From contig CYKH01001759.1 of NCBI GenBank assembly GCA_001460835.1, positions 1 through 46,859 of the forward strand: a DNA stretch of 46,859 nucleotides. The letters run 5' to 3'. The notes under the pieces are model-generated. The model had not been told where the DNA came from. It searched no databases and worked only from the letters and a program-made list of their open reading frames with translations. The number at the start of each line of letters is the position of its first letter. Within the stretch, counting starts at the first letter, position 1. The stretch comes from Bodo saltans (taxonomy: Eukaryota > Euglenozoa > Kinetoplastea > Eubodonida > Bodonidae). Positions 36,701 through 44,675 of this stretch are shown in pieces. The position numbers and the translations under genes are program-made.

Positions 36701-39700
36701 GCTTGACTGTCTTGATATTCCACCTGAGGTCAACCGCGAAGGCACTACTGGAGCGAATGTGCTGCAGGCGATTCAAGATGTTCGCCTGGTGAATTCAGCG
36801 TGCTATGATTTCATTGCGATGCTTACTGAGAGCCACACCACGTTAGTCAAAGACTTCTCAGCTCAGGCAGTCCACAAGCTGATGCAGCTGATTGACTTGG
36901 CGTGGGATGAGGAGGACCGAGGCAATGCGATCCACACAGCGGCGAACCTTGTTGCGACTGTTGGCCGGCCTGCTAACCGGTTTATCCCTCACGTTCAGCG
37001 TCTTTGCGATGCCCGTGGGCTACCACGTGACTGCTTCAAGCTGATGGTCGATGCCATCCGTAATGGGGTCCAGAAGGTCAAGTTGCCTCCAGTGAAGCAG
37101 GAGGACGTTCCGTCGCTAGACTGCCCTTTAGCAGTGATCTCCAACAACCCTTCCCTTTCAAGGGCTGACTTCGAACGAGAACTGCGCGCCATTTGTCGGT
37201 TCGAAGAGTCGGAGTTCGAGGTCCTTGGCGTATCTCATCCTGGTGGTCAAACTGTTGTGCACTTTCAATTCGCAAAGCATTTACCACAGGCAGAGAGCAG
37301 ACTTGTGTACTTCATGAGAAAAGCCAACGAGGCTCAATCGACGTTACGTCGCACTCTTGGCATCATTTCGGTGGAGCAAAAACCTCAGAACTCGATTCGA
37401 TTGAACTCTGACTTCGTCACGCAGCTTGCTGCGCTACCAGAGGCCCAAGCCCGTGTACGCAGAAAGAAAGAATTCTCGTGGATGAATTGGATGCAAGTTG
37501 CCTGCCTCAATTTTCTGCGCAACTCTCCGTTCCAGCCATTTAGGGTCCTTAGCACTCTTACTCCCACCAATATGTGGCTGGTCAAGGAAGTATTTCCGTT
37601 TGCAGTGGGAGCGGTGCTGTCGCAGGTGGAAACCCAGCAGCGTGCAAATATTCTGCAGACGTTCAACATAGTGATTTCCAAAGCCCCGAATGATATTCGC
37701 CAGATCCTCTTTTCACTCGCAGAATACTTAGAAAGCGAGCGCGGTGAGAAGAAGGCTGTAGTCTCGAAAGTTGCAAAGACAGTGTCTTGCACAGTAGAGC
37801 GCGACGCTCCCGATCAAAAGTTCGGCATTAACTACGATCAAGACAACCGAGGCATCATCGTCACCAAGCTTGCACCAGACGGCCCTGGAATGCGTGCTGG
37901 TGTGCCAGTTCTTGGTGTCCTCCAAACGATCAATCAGCAGAAGGTGCACACCGTCAACGAGATCCCTGGCCTTATTCGTGGCGCCACCAAGATCCACTTA
38001 GTGTTCACCGTGATGGAGGAAGTTCGCCGTGTCCCAGAGACAAAGCCCTTGATGGGGCTTGCGGATGTTGCCAAGGCCGCCGCCGAGTCGGAGTTTCATG
38101 CGAAGGAAGTGTACTTCTCGGAGGTTCTGCTGCAGCAGCTCTACAAGAATCTTGGAGCAGGAAAAAACCGAAAGGATGCCGAGGCCCAACAGGTCTTGCA
38201 GGTCGTTGAGAGTCTAATGAAGTGTTACAATCGCCTTGGCCTTCCGATGGAAGCCAAGGGGCTTGTGAACATGATCGCTGCAAAGTTTACTGAGAACATC
38301 ATTGCACCAGAGAACTTTGGTTTCGACGAAGCAGACACTCTTGAGCAGCTGCACTGGTGGACTGACGCGCTGCGTCTGTACCGATCTCGTTTCAATGATG
38401 ACTCTAGTGTCTCCAGTCTTGTTGGAATGCTTCGATGCTACGATGCAATGGGTGAAATCGAAATGATGCAAAAGACGGTGGAGTCGTACTGGCCTGGTCT
38501 CGATGAGGAATCTCGAGTTCAGGTCGCTCCGCACCGAGCCGCTGCTGCATTGGCGTTGGGAGATTGGGGGACGTTTGATGAAGCCGCTGCGTTCAGCCCC
38601 GAGTCTTTAGACACGGTCGAACGTGGCGTGTATTTGCTCCGCAACGGCCAACGAGAAGCCCTCACAAAGTTTATTCGAGACGAGCGTGATGCTCGGTTCG
38701 ACCAGTTTAGTGAGACCTTTGACGATTCGTATCTGCGCTGCATTGACATCTTAGCAGAATTGCAGCATCTCACGCATTTGGAAGAAATTGTGCAATATCA
38801 GTTCTCTGCCTCTGATGAGCGCCGGTCGACGCTTCGGGGGGTGTGGCGACGACGAGCGGCCCAATTAACGAGACAACCTCGTGTTTGGAAGACGATGGTC
38901 ACGCTCAACTCACTTGTACTCACCCCAGAGGAGGACCTCCTCAACCGAGTGGACTGCATCAACGTTTGCTCGAAGCAAGGTTGGGTATCCTACGCAGAGC
39001 ACCTTCTACAACAATTCGTTGGTGGAAACCCGATCTCCATCGAGAACTTGAGCGTCATGGATCCCAATGTCACGTATGTGTACCTCAAGCACCTCTACAA
39101 CACGAACCGGAAGATGGAGGCGTACACCACAATGATGGAAGTGTTACAGTCTGCGCATGTAAGCCCAAGCGACACCCACAGTGAAGTGTGGGGACGCTGC
39201 TGGTTTTTGTTTGGGGAGTGGACCATTCAGTTAAACAGCTCGGATGTGCCCATTGCCATCGATGCCCTCTCCAAAGCCACGGAACTCAGTCCCCGCAGCT
39301 CAAGTGCCTTCCACAGCCTGGGCATCTTACACTACGAACGATCCCGCGATGTGTCTCAGCCTGCAGAATCTCGTCACGACAGTTGTGTGGCGGCTGTGAA
39401 CGCACTGATCAACTCCGTGCAGCTCAGTAGCGATGGTAAGAACTCAGTGATGCAGGATATGCTACGTATTCTCACCATTTGGTTTTCACATGGCGGCGTT
39501 CGTATTGTGAATGAAGCGGTGGAGTCGGGCATGCAGGTCATTCCTGACCATGTGTGGCTTCGAGTCATTCCGCAGCTGATTGCACGCATGGGCATCAATT
39601 CTCACCGTGCGAGGAACATGCTGGTGGATTTGTTGATTCGTGTTGGCACAGCATACCCTCAAACGTGCATCTATCCCATCACCGTGTCCGAGAAATCAAC

Positions 39701-41597
39701 GGAGGTAGTTCGGAAGCGCATGGCGGAACAAATTCTAGCTGGCATCCGGACGAAATGCGACCAACTCGTCAAGGAGGCCTCGCTCATCAGCAACGAACTT
39801 GTACGTATTGCCATTTTGTGGAGCGAACGCTGGCACGCACAAATCCAAGCGGCAGCACACAAGCAGGATGATGCGGCAGCAATCCTCCATATCCTACAGC
39901 CACTGTTTGATGAACTGGACCACGGCACTACTCCCAACGAGAAGAATTTCGAAAAGTCTTTTGGCCAGACACTTAAGAGAGCCAAGACGTCACTCTCGTC
40001 CAAGGCCCTTGATCAAGCGTGGCAGTTATTGAAGCAAGTGTATTCTAGTCTCACAAAGCTCATCGCCGAGCGCAAACTCGTCATGAACGATGTGTCTCCG
40101 GTGCTAGATAACGTTCACAAGAGTATCGTGGCAGTCCCTGGCACCTTTGACCCGACCAAGCCGGTGATTGGCATTAGCCGGTTCCAAAACAAGATTATTG
40201 TGATGAGCTCCAAACAGAAGCCCCGGAGGTTTGGTATGGAGGGATCCGACGGAAAGTTGTATCGCTTCTTGCTCAAAGGGCACGAAGATCTTCGTCAGGA
40301 CGAGCGTGTCATGCAATTCTTGGACTTGATCAACACGATCTTCTCTGGGGACTCAGCGAGCGCTACTTTGGAGCTGTTCGTCCCACGATACGCGGTGATT
40401 CCTTTGACGGACAACGTCGGCCTCATTGGCTGGGTGGAGCACACGGAAACCATTTATCGCATGCTGGAAACCCGAAGGCAAGACTTCAACATTTCAGTCT
40501 ACGACGAAGTGAACCTCATCATACAAAAAGGCCACTTGCGGCACATTGAGGACTATCACAAGCTCGCAAAACCGGACCGTAAGAACCTCCTCCAGGTGGT
40601 CATGAACGGCACTCCTAGCGACGAGCTAAGTCGCATCATTTGGGATAAAAACGATGCATGTGAGCAGTGGTTGGAGTACCGACGTCTCTACGGTCACACG
40701 TTGGCCATCATGTCGATGGTGGGGTACGTGCTTGGTCTTGGAGACCGCCATCTGAACAACTTGATGCTTCAGCAGGGTGGTGCTGTGGTGCATATCGATT
40801 TCGGTGATTGCTTCGAAGTTGCGATGCATCGTGCAATGTATGCAGAAGCAGTGCCATTCCGTTTGACCCGAATTCTAGTGAATGCACTTGGCGTCACTGG
40901 CGTCGATGGAGTGTATCGCCACACATGCGAGCATGTGATGAAGCTGCTGCGTCGTCACAAGGAAAATCTCTTGTCTGTCTTGGAAGCATTCATTTACGAT
41001 CCCCTGATCAACTGGAAGCTTGCCCCGGCTGCTGCGGCAGCACCGCCCGCTACTCCCCATCAGAGCAGTGGGCAGCCAACGACAGCGTCTGCTGCACCAG
41101 CGCCACCAGTCCCCACCGATGAACATGGTGTGCCGAAGATCATCGCCGATCTGGATGCCCCAGCTCAGGCAAAGCAGCCGGCCCTGTCGTGCACTGTTCG
41201 AGGGCGCACCTCGATGGGGAGGAGCGTCGCAGCGGAATACGAAGGCGAGCAAGAGTTGAGGAATCAGCAAGGTGATGCCGCGCTACTGCGTGTGCATGCA
41301 AAGCTCTCGGGTCAGGACTTCGAGACTCTTGCAACCTCGTCCGCCTCTGGGTCACCAGGCAGCGCAACCTTTTCGAACCACATCGATCGAGCAGCAATGA
41401 ACGATTTCTTCGTTGGCGAGAGCGTCAAAGACTCTGTTGCCGGGCCCCTCCTCGCAACGTACCTCGCCTCGCAGCAAGTTTTGCCTGGAACCCACGTGCT
41501 CGATGTCAGTCAACAGGTGGAACGATTGATCCAAGAGGCGACGTCCCTCGACAACTTAGCAGAGGCGTTCATCACAGGATGGGCTCCATTCTGGTAA
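33732..41597 (+). CDS. TOR3: PDZ-containing TOR-like PIKK (kinetoplastid TOR-like 1/TOR3)
   Basis: A 2621-aa phosphatidylinositol-3-kinase-related protein kinase. Order: HEAT-type helical repeats (1 to about 1330), a PDZ domain (about 1351-1428; FGINYD...GIIVTKLAPDGPGMRAGV), FAT region, FRB-like helices (about 2035-2130; RIAILWSERWHAQIQ), kinase domain from about 2143, an Ala/Pro-rich insert, and a FATC tail ending GWAPFW. Catalytic loop GLGDRHLNN (about 2334) and HIDFGD (about 2353) are intact, as is LKGHEDLRQDER. Kinase and FATC are closest to TOR. A PDZ-bearing TOR, TbTOR-like 1, has been described only in kinetoplastids and linked to acidocalcisomes and polyphosphate in Trypanosoma brucei. 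The frame runs up to 33546 but has no ATG before 33732. Numbering TOR3 is from memory. Confidence 0.88.
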   Translation: MGQISDIMNHIGTSPTRQRVADTCATLLDTLVKHSREIADNTTIQTHLLGCIVEVSSNADNGVGKAIAALETVLDASVMETNAKRNHCTLICTRILEHESVVHDSASCELLIGMIRSLILESSFTAPEVMTSICECAIALVRDQSRQTVRTQTRAAAFQVLTHIVTNHAIQLKTVKQITESMRALSPSYLCRETINAENPWLRLWSSKLLAEIIRHSVFEISSENAESLVREVETQLVNSEDDANAFLGVVALVEAFSSVKTLSQAYSWNANKWRQCLLETDLLAATKEVQDAVVIGIVAITSMRISDIVSAAIVALCQQHMTRDFSGASRALENIIRRHKKQISEAERVEMLERVLQMLLDKDTTVGDVAIPQEAGQLLASLLEASGFETTESYTRAQDRVFDVASQFCAESRLLLGASLLQSVDTALFRGGNPKYLQMLEGATVPWASLTANDIQGASRLASIVRTGRALSFAIDALTHEQAGVRLEAAKSAIVTCEHLIVSARSGDDDDAHSRRLDNVVQNAVESLLDAAVADIDCTVRLTIMAGFSSPFDPYLSMPDNLQSIQMAKNDTNHEVRVTALELLCRLLPSHPAFVHPVLNRLQDYALKEIEARDSTVSEILSASHMLRTCAAHRALLPQPKQVQQIVLDRIAKQPFASRMLSHEFLQLIKCVLDTYGPLHHVDCASLVHTLKPIICDGHTALLRSLALETLASTVRTLGVSLETQLFSEVYNMCGGILVNESKEDDEPRKSAALVLSVLGAMNPVKIRAVTRAFDAEPTPNAAAEEGTDLLPSTKPHHRSHPHIAEKYPSIVLFLLIKTMQTASDPRQQKDALRCAYETLQASPPNHKSHLMTQLVPQLRRWLRDPEKSFLHGGILKIFTDLVGLLQQFKETIPAHIGTDILKSVQTLCHNPQASQPPLNILVVELLDQLARALPMPDIRDHRWAVEFVHQRLLRDRREAKLVISVVKALESFASFLQEKDKRHVLPHVLDCLDIPPEVNREGTTGANVLQAIQDVRLVNSACYDFIAMLTESHTTLVKDFSAQAVHKLMQLIDLAWDEEDRGNAIHTAANLVATVGRPANRFIPHVQRLCDARGLPRDCFKLMVDAIRNGVQKVKLPPVKQEDVPSLDCPLAVISNNPSLSRADFERELRAICRFEESEFEVLGVSHPGGQTVVHFQFAKHLPQAESRLVYFMRKANEAQSTLRRTLGIISVEQKPQNSIRLNSDFVTQLAALPEAQARVRRKKEFSWMNWMQVACLNFLRNSPFQPFRVLSTLTPTNMWLVKEVFPFAVGAVLSQVETQQRANILQTFNIVISKAPNDIRQILFSLAEYLESERGEKKAVVSKVAKTVSCTVERDAPDQKFGINYDQDNRGIIVTKLAPDGPGMRAGVPVLGVLQTINQQKVHTVNEIPGLIRGATKIHLVFTVMEEVRRVPETKPLMGLADVAKAAAESEFHAKEVYFSEVLLQQLYKNLGAGKNRKDAEAQQVLQVVESLMKCYNRLGLPMEAKGLVNMIAAKFTENIIAPENFGFDEADTLEQLHWWTDALRLYRSRFNDDSSVSSLVGMLRCYDAMGEIEMMQKTVESYWPGLDEESRVQVAPHRAAAALALGDWGTFDEAAAFSPESLDTVERGVYLLRNGQREALTKFIRDERDARFDQFSETFDDSYLRCIDILAELQHLTHLEEIVQYQFSASDERRSTLRGVWRRRAAQLTRQPRVWKTMVTLNSLVLTPEEDLLNRVDCINVCSKQGWVSYAEHLLQQFVGGNPISIENLSVMDPNVTYVYLKHLYNTNRKMEAYTTMMEVLQSAHVSPSDTHSEVWGRCWFLFGEWTIQLNSSDVPIAIDALSKATELSPRSSSAFHSLGILHYERSRDVSQPAESRHDSCVAAVNALINSVQLSSDGKNSVMQDMLRILTIWFSHGGVRIVNEAVESGMQVIPDHVWLRVIPQLIARMGINSHRARNMLVDLLIRVGTAYPQTCIYPITVSEKSTEVVRKRMAEQILAGIRTKCDQLVKEASLISNELVRIAILWSERWHAQIQAAAHKQDDAAAILHILQPLFDELDHGTTPNEKNFEKSFGQTLKRAKTSLSSKALDQAWQLLKQVYSSLTKLIAERKLVMNDVSPVLDNVHKSIVAVPGTFDPTKPVIGISRFQNKIIVMSSKQKPRRFGMEGSDGKLYRFLLKGHEDLRQDERVMQFLDLINTIFSGDSASATLELFVPRYAVIPLTDNVGLIGWVEHTETIYRMLETRRQDFNISVYDEVNLIIQKGHLRHIEDYHKLAKPDRKNLLQVVMNGTPSDELSRIIWDKNDACEQWLEYRRLYGHTLAIMSMVGYVLGLGDRHLNNLMLQQGGAVVHIDFGDCFEVAMHRAMYAEAVPFRLTRILVNALGVTGVDGVYRHTCEHVMKLLRRHKENLLSVLEAFIYDPLINWKLAPAAAAAPPATPHQSSGQPTTASAAPAPPVPTDEHGVPKIIADLDAPAQAKQPALSCTVRGRTSMGRSVAAEYEGEQELRNQQGDAALLRVHAKLSGQDFETLATSSASGSPGSATFSNHIDRAAMNDFFVGESVKDSVAGPLLATYLASQQVLPGTHVLDVSQQVERLIQEATSLDNLAEAFITGWAPFW

Positions 41598-41946
41598 GCT
41601 TGCTGCTTACGAACGAGGAGGGTTGGGTCGAGACTTCGGTATGTTCAGACACTCTTGAGTCATGCTTACTGACCACGAATATGAATAGAATCAAAGGATC
41701 TTGAATGAGTTTTCTCTCAAAGGTTCATCAGGATCAAGTTTATGGATGAGAATATACCGAGAGCATCACTACCGAAGGTAACGAAACATTTTGCTTCTAT
41801 CATTGTGCACTTCCAACGGTTAGCGACTGGTGCATTGATGTTTTGATGTCGCACTTGTGATTCAGCTTTTTCTTCCCTCTTTCTTTTGACTAAGATAAAA
41901 GATCAAAGGACATCACTTGAGCGCAGTTCTGGCCTCGAATGCACAA
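41598..41946 (+). other. Intergenic region between TOR-like kinase and repeat protein
   Basis: 3' UTR of the TOR-like gene and splice-acceptor region of the next gene: pyrimidine tract 41866-41888 and AG 41893-41894. No other gene is seen. Confidence 0.6.
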
Positions 41947-42840
41947 ATGAAGCAAAGACTTCAACGTTTCTTTGCTTTTCATGAACCCACACAACTTTCT
42001 GTGATCGATAATTGGCTCGAAAATTGGAATGGAAAGCATGAGGAGATGATGAACCAACTCATTTTGTTCCACGGAAATGAGCCACCGATGACGTATAGCA
42101 CAACCAGTGACCGTGCGTCAATTGTCCTGAGCCGAAAACAGATTCTCATTCGTGAATGCCGAGGGCTCTTGCAACAGTTACTTCTGTATTACTCGCCTCA
42201 AGAAATAGGTCGCGTTGACGAGGTGATGACGATGTTTGAATCGAACGAAGAAGAATTATTTAAACGATTGGAGTCTTTTGCGTCTCGACGTGATGGACTC
42301 TTTCGTTACTTCCAACGACACGATCCCAATCATATGGACTACGCTGTGATGCTGTCTATGGAGTGGCTTGGGTCCGAGGCTCACTTGATCAAGTACCTTG
42401 CTGCCAATAATGGCCAAGCACCGACTAGAACGTTGCCGAGCCCAAAGATTGTGATTCCTGAGAGTGAGCGTGTTGCTGTGGCGCGAGAAAAGCTTGTCGA
42501 ATATCTTCGAAAGTATCAGCCTGACCGCCTTGCGGACGCTGACGCGATGCTCGAGGCATACCGAAGCCGTGAGGAAGAAATGTTTGGGATGCTTCACGGC
42601 AAGCATGGTGCTCCTCCGAATAGCAGCAGTACAGCCCCACTGAACGGACCGAAACGTAACGTCACTGATTTTATTACAAGCGACTTTGTGTGGTGTGTCC
42701 AACTGTTAGCAGAGAATTGGCTTGCAGGGAAGTCATCGCAGCTTGAAGAGGTGGAGGACACGCTGGGAAAACTGGTGGGCACCTCCATTCCTCCGGGTGA
42801 GGTACTCCTCCGCCTCGCGGCTCAAACAAGTCCTTCATAG
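41947..42840 (+). CDS. Protein of ~45-aa helical repeats (kinetoplastid 'Y..y.P..l..vd..l' type)
   Basis: A 297-aa protein built of four related repeats, at about residues 3-47, 72-108, 112-154 and 175-218, with a degenerate fifth near 260-290. Each has the form 'L..y...y.P......d.mle.y.s.Ee.m...L...hG..P'. Examples: YLRKYQPDRLADADAMLEAY then REEEMFGMLHGKHGAPP, and FFAFHEPTQLSVIDNWLENW then HEEMMNQLILFHGNEPP. Repeats of this shape are familiar to me from many trypanosomatid proteins of the cytoskeleton and flagellum, but their biochemical role is not established. No signal peptide or membrane helix. The frame opens at a TTG at 41917; ATG 41947 is the first real start, after the pyrimidine tract at 41866-41888. 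Confidence 0.7.
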   Translation: MKQRLQRFFAFHEPTQLSVIDNWLENWNGKHEEMMNQLILFHGNEPPMTYSTTSDRASIVLSRKQILIRECRGLLQQLLLYYSPQEIGRVDEVMTMFESNEEELFKRLESFASRRDGLFRYFQRHDPNHMDYAVMLSMEWLGSEAHLIKYLAANNGQAPTRTLPSPKIVIPESERVAVAREKLVEYLRKYQPDRLADADAMLEAYRSREEEMFGMLHGKHGAPPNSSSTAPLNGPKRNVTDFITSDFVWCVQLLAENWLAGKSSQLEEVEDTLGKLVGTSIPPGEVLLRLAAQTSPS

Positions 42841-42978
42841 AAAAGAGAAAATGTCTTGTTGTACAATGATGAATACGTTATCACATTCTTTCGTTTCATT
42901 CTTAGCGGAATAAGCCTACCGTTTTGCATGCTTGTTTTGTTAATCGTTTCTGAGAATTTACACTAGTTTGCTTTCTAC

Positions 42979-43752
42979 ATGGCGTCATACCACGTAAGTC
43001 CTCGAAGGAGTGCCAACTCAACTCTACAACAGAGTCCGATCGTGCGTGGCGACATTCACATGGCCTCGCAACTTGGTGATTCTCATCTGACCGAGATTCA
43101 GCTGGAATTGGAGTTGCTGAAGGAGCGCCGCCGAGCTCTTGAGCAGCAGCGCAAAATGTTACTGCGTGGTGGTGGTGTTGCGGCTGAGCACAATCGTTAC
43201 TCTTCGTCACGCTCTCATTCTGGAAACTCCCCCCAGCAAGCAGTGCAAACATCCACGAGAAGCAGCTCTGCTCGCTCCAACCGTTCGTTCAACCGATCAG
43301 AGAACAATAACAGTCGCAGCACGTCTGCTATGGATCAACGCCAGTTCATTCCGTCAGAGAGAGAGCGACGCGAGCACACCGTGCGTGACATTTACAGAGA
43401 AATGAAGGAGGCAATGAGGAAGTCGTGGGAGACAGATAGTACTTTGGTCGGAGGATTTTTTGCGCAACCTGACAACCCTCGCAACAGCACCTTCGGCCGC
43501 GAACGTCGCTTCACGCCGTTATCTGGGACAAAAGGCCAGTATCACCTTGCCACCGATGTAGAGGAGATGCAGAAGAGCGCAAAAGAGCGCAAAGGACGTC
43601 ACCTCACTGCGTCGAGCAGAGGACGTCCAGGCTGCAATGTGCAGTCCAATTGGAACGATAGCAAGGGAGGAGCTGCTCCAGGCCCAGGGGCCTACACGCC
43701 ACGCTATCAAAAACTATCGAAGCCATCAATTTTGGCCTCAAGAATGTTGTAA
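42979..43752 (+). CDS. SHIPPO/STPGR-repeat protein, probable flagellar microtubule protein
   Basis: A 257-aa basic, Ser/Arg-rich protein. A predicted helix (about residues 38-63, TEIQLELELLKERRRALEQQ) is followed by a disordered Ser/Arg/Asn-rich stretch (70-120). The C-terminus has a clear SHIPPO signature, PGPGAYTPRY (234-243). An earlier segment near 160-185 (FFAQPDNPRNSTFGRERRF) resembles the 'sfG...rf' half of the same repeat. STPGR/SHIPPO proteins line doublet microtubules, for example ODF3/CIMAP proteins. The ATG at 42979 follows T-rich sequence (42931-42976). It follows the repeat protein by 138 nt. Confidence 0.72.
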   Translation: MASYHVSPRRSANSTLQQSPIVRGDIHMASQLGDSHLTEIQLELELLKERRRALEQQRKMLLRGGGVAAEHNRYSSSRSHSGNSPQQAVQTSTRSSSARSNRSFNRSENNNSRSTSAMDQRQFIPSERERREHTVRDIYREMKEAMRKSWETDSTLVGGFFAQPDNPRNSTFGRERRFTPLSGTKGQYHLATDVEEMQKSAKERKGRHLTASSRGRPGCNVQSNWNDSKGGAAPGPGAYTPRYQKLSKPSILASRML

Positions 43753-44197
43753 GAAACCCTTCCAGAGAAGAAGAAGAAGAATAGACATACGGAACAAGTG
43801 GCAATTACTGATTTCCCTCTCTTCTAAATCTACACACACACACACACACACACAAAATATGAGAGAGGCATGTTAGACCAAACATCGTGTTTTTATTTTT
43901 GTTTTGATACCCCAGTAGACGTTTACATTCTATCACGTGAGTTGGCAAAGTTGAGTTGACAAATGGGGCGAGAGAAACCGCTCCTCCGACACTCACTTCT
44001 TCCCATCTCTCACAAAGTGTTTTTTTATTTATTTGCACCATTTCCCACATTCTACACTAAACAACATATGGAATTCTAGAGCATTCAATCAAGATCTTTC
44101 ATTGCTCCGATGCAAGGAGGCTCGTTGTTCTCTTGCGCAACTCAAAAAAATCTGTTGTCCTTTGGTTTCTTCATAGAACCTCTAAACTAGCAGAAAG
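43753..44197 (+). other. Intergenic region between SHIPPO protein and PIG-Y
   Basis: 445 nt with an AC microsatellite (43832-43854), T-rich runs, and a pyrimidine tract ending in AG at 44175-44176 that would serve PIG-Y. Short frames exist but none looks like a gene. Confidence 0.55.
43832..43854 (+). repeat. AC dinucleotide microsatellite
   Basis: About 11.5 AC units without interruption, in the 3' flank of the SHIPPO gene. Confidence 0.95.
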
Positions 44198-44473
44198 ATG
44201 TTAGCGACTACTAGCGAAACATATCTGTATGCAAGGTCACCACTGCGTCGAACGATGTTAGGTTGGCCTGCATTGATCATTGTCTGGTGCTACGTCATTT
44301 GGCTGATGTCAAGGTTTCTTGGCAGCCTTTCTAGCCAGCCAGTGCAGCACAGTGGGGCGTCCAGCATTGACCCCAAGTGGATGACGACACTGCTTCCTGC
44401 AATGTACGTTCCGACCATCGTGCTGTTTGCATATTGCAATTGGCTTGGCTGGAAATTTTTCCAGCACAATTAG
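44198..44473 (+). CDS. PIGY: PIG-Y, small subunit of GPI-GlcNAc transferase
   Basis: A 91-aa protein with two transmembrane helices (about residues 22-42 and 63-82). The C-terminus, TLLPAMYVPTIVLFAYCNWLGWKFFQHN in outline, ends in a short basic/aromatic tail FFQHN. Mammalian PIG-Y has the same plan: two helices, '.LLP.t.P.Y' before the second helix, and a W..G.K.F.HN tail. PIG-Y is part of the ER complex (PIG-A, C, H, P, Q, Y, DPM2) that transfers GlcNAc to phosphatidylinositol, the first step of GPI anchor synthesis. Acceptor AG at 44175-44176 lies 21 nt before the ATG. Such short genes are easily missed. Confidence 0.8.
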   Translation: MLATTSETYLYARSPLRRTMLGWPALIIVWCYVIWLMSRFLGSLSSQPVQHSGASSIDPKWMTTLLPAMYVPTIVLFAYCNWLGWKFFQHN

Positions 44474-44675
44474 ATACTTACACAATTACCTTTGTGTGCG
44501 CGTTTTGATGAAGTGAGTGTCCGTTTTGTTGCTCAACCACAAAAAAATGAAAGTTCGCAATTGGCGCATCGGACTTCTACTTAAATTTTACCCTCCTTTA
44601 TCTTCCCATTGTCAGAGCGTTGCTAGTGGAAACAGAAGTTACAGTGCCGGACTCATGTACTCCGATTGAAACAAA

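Noticed and set aside
43832-43854. AC repeat as a CRISPR-like or regulatory array
   Set aside because: It is a simple dinucleotide microsatellite with no spacers.
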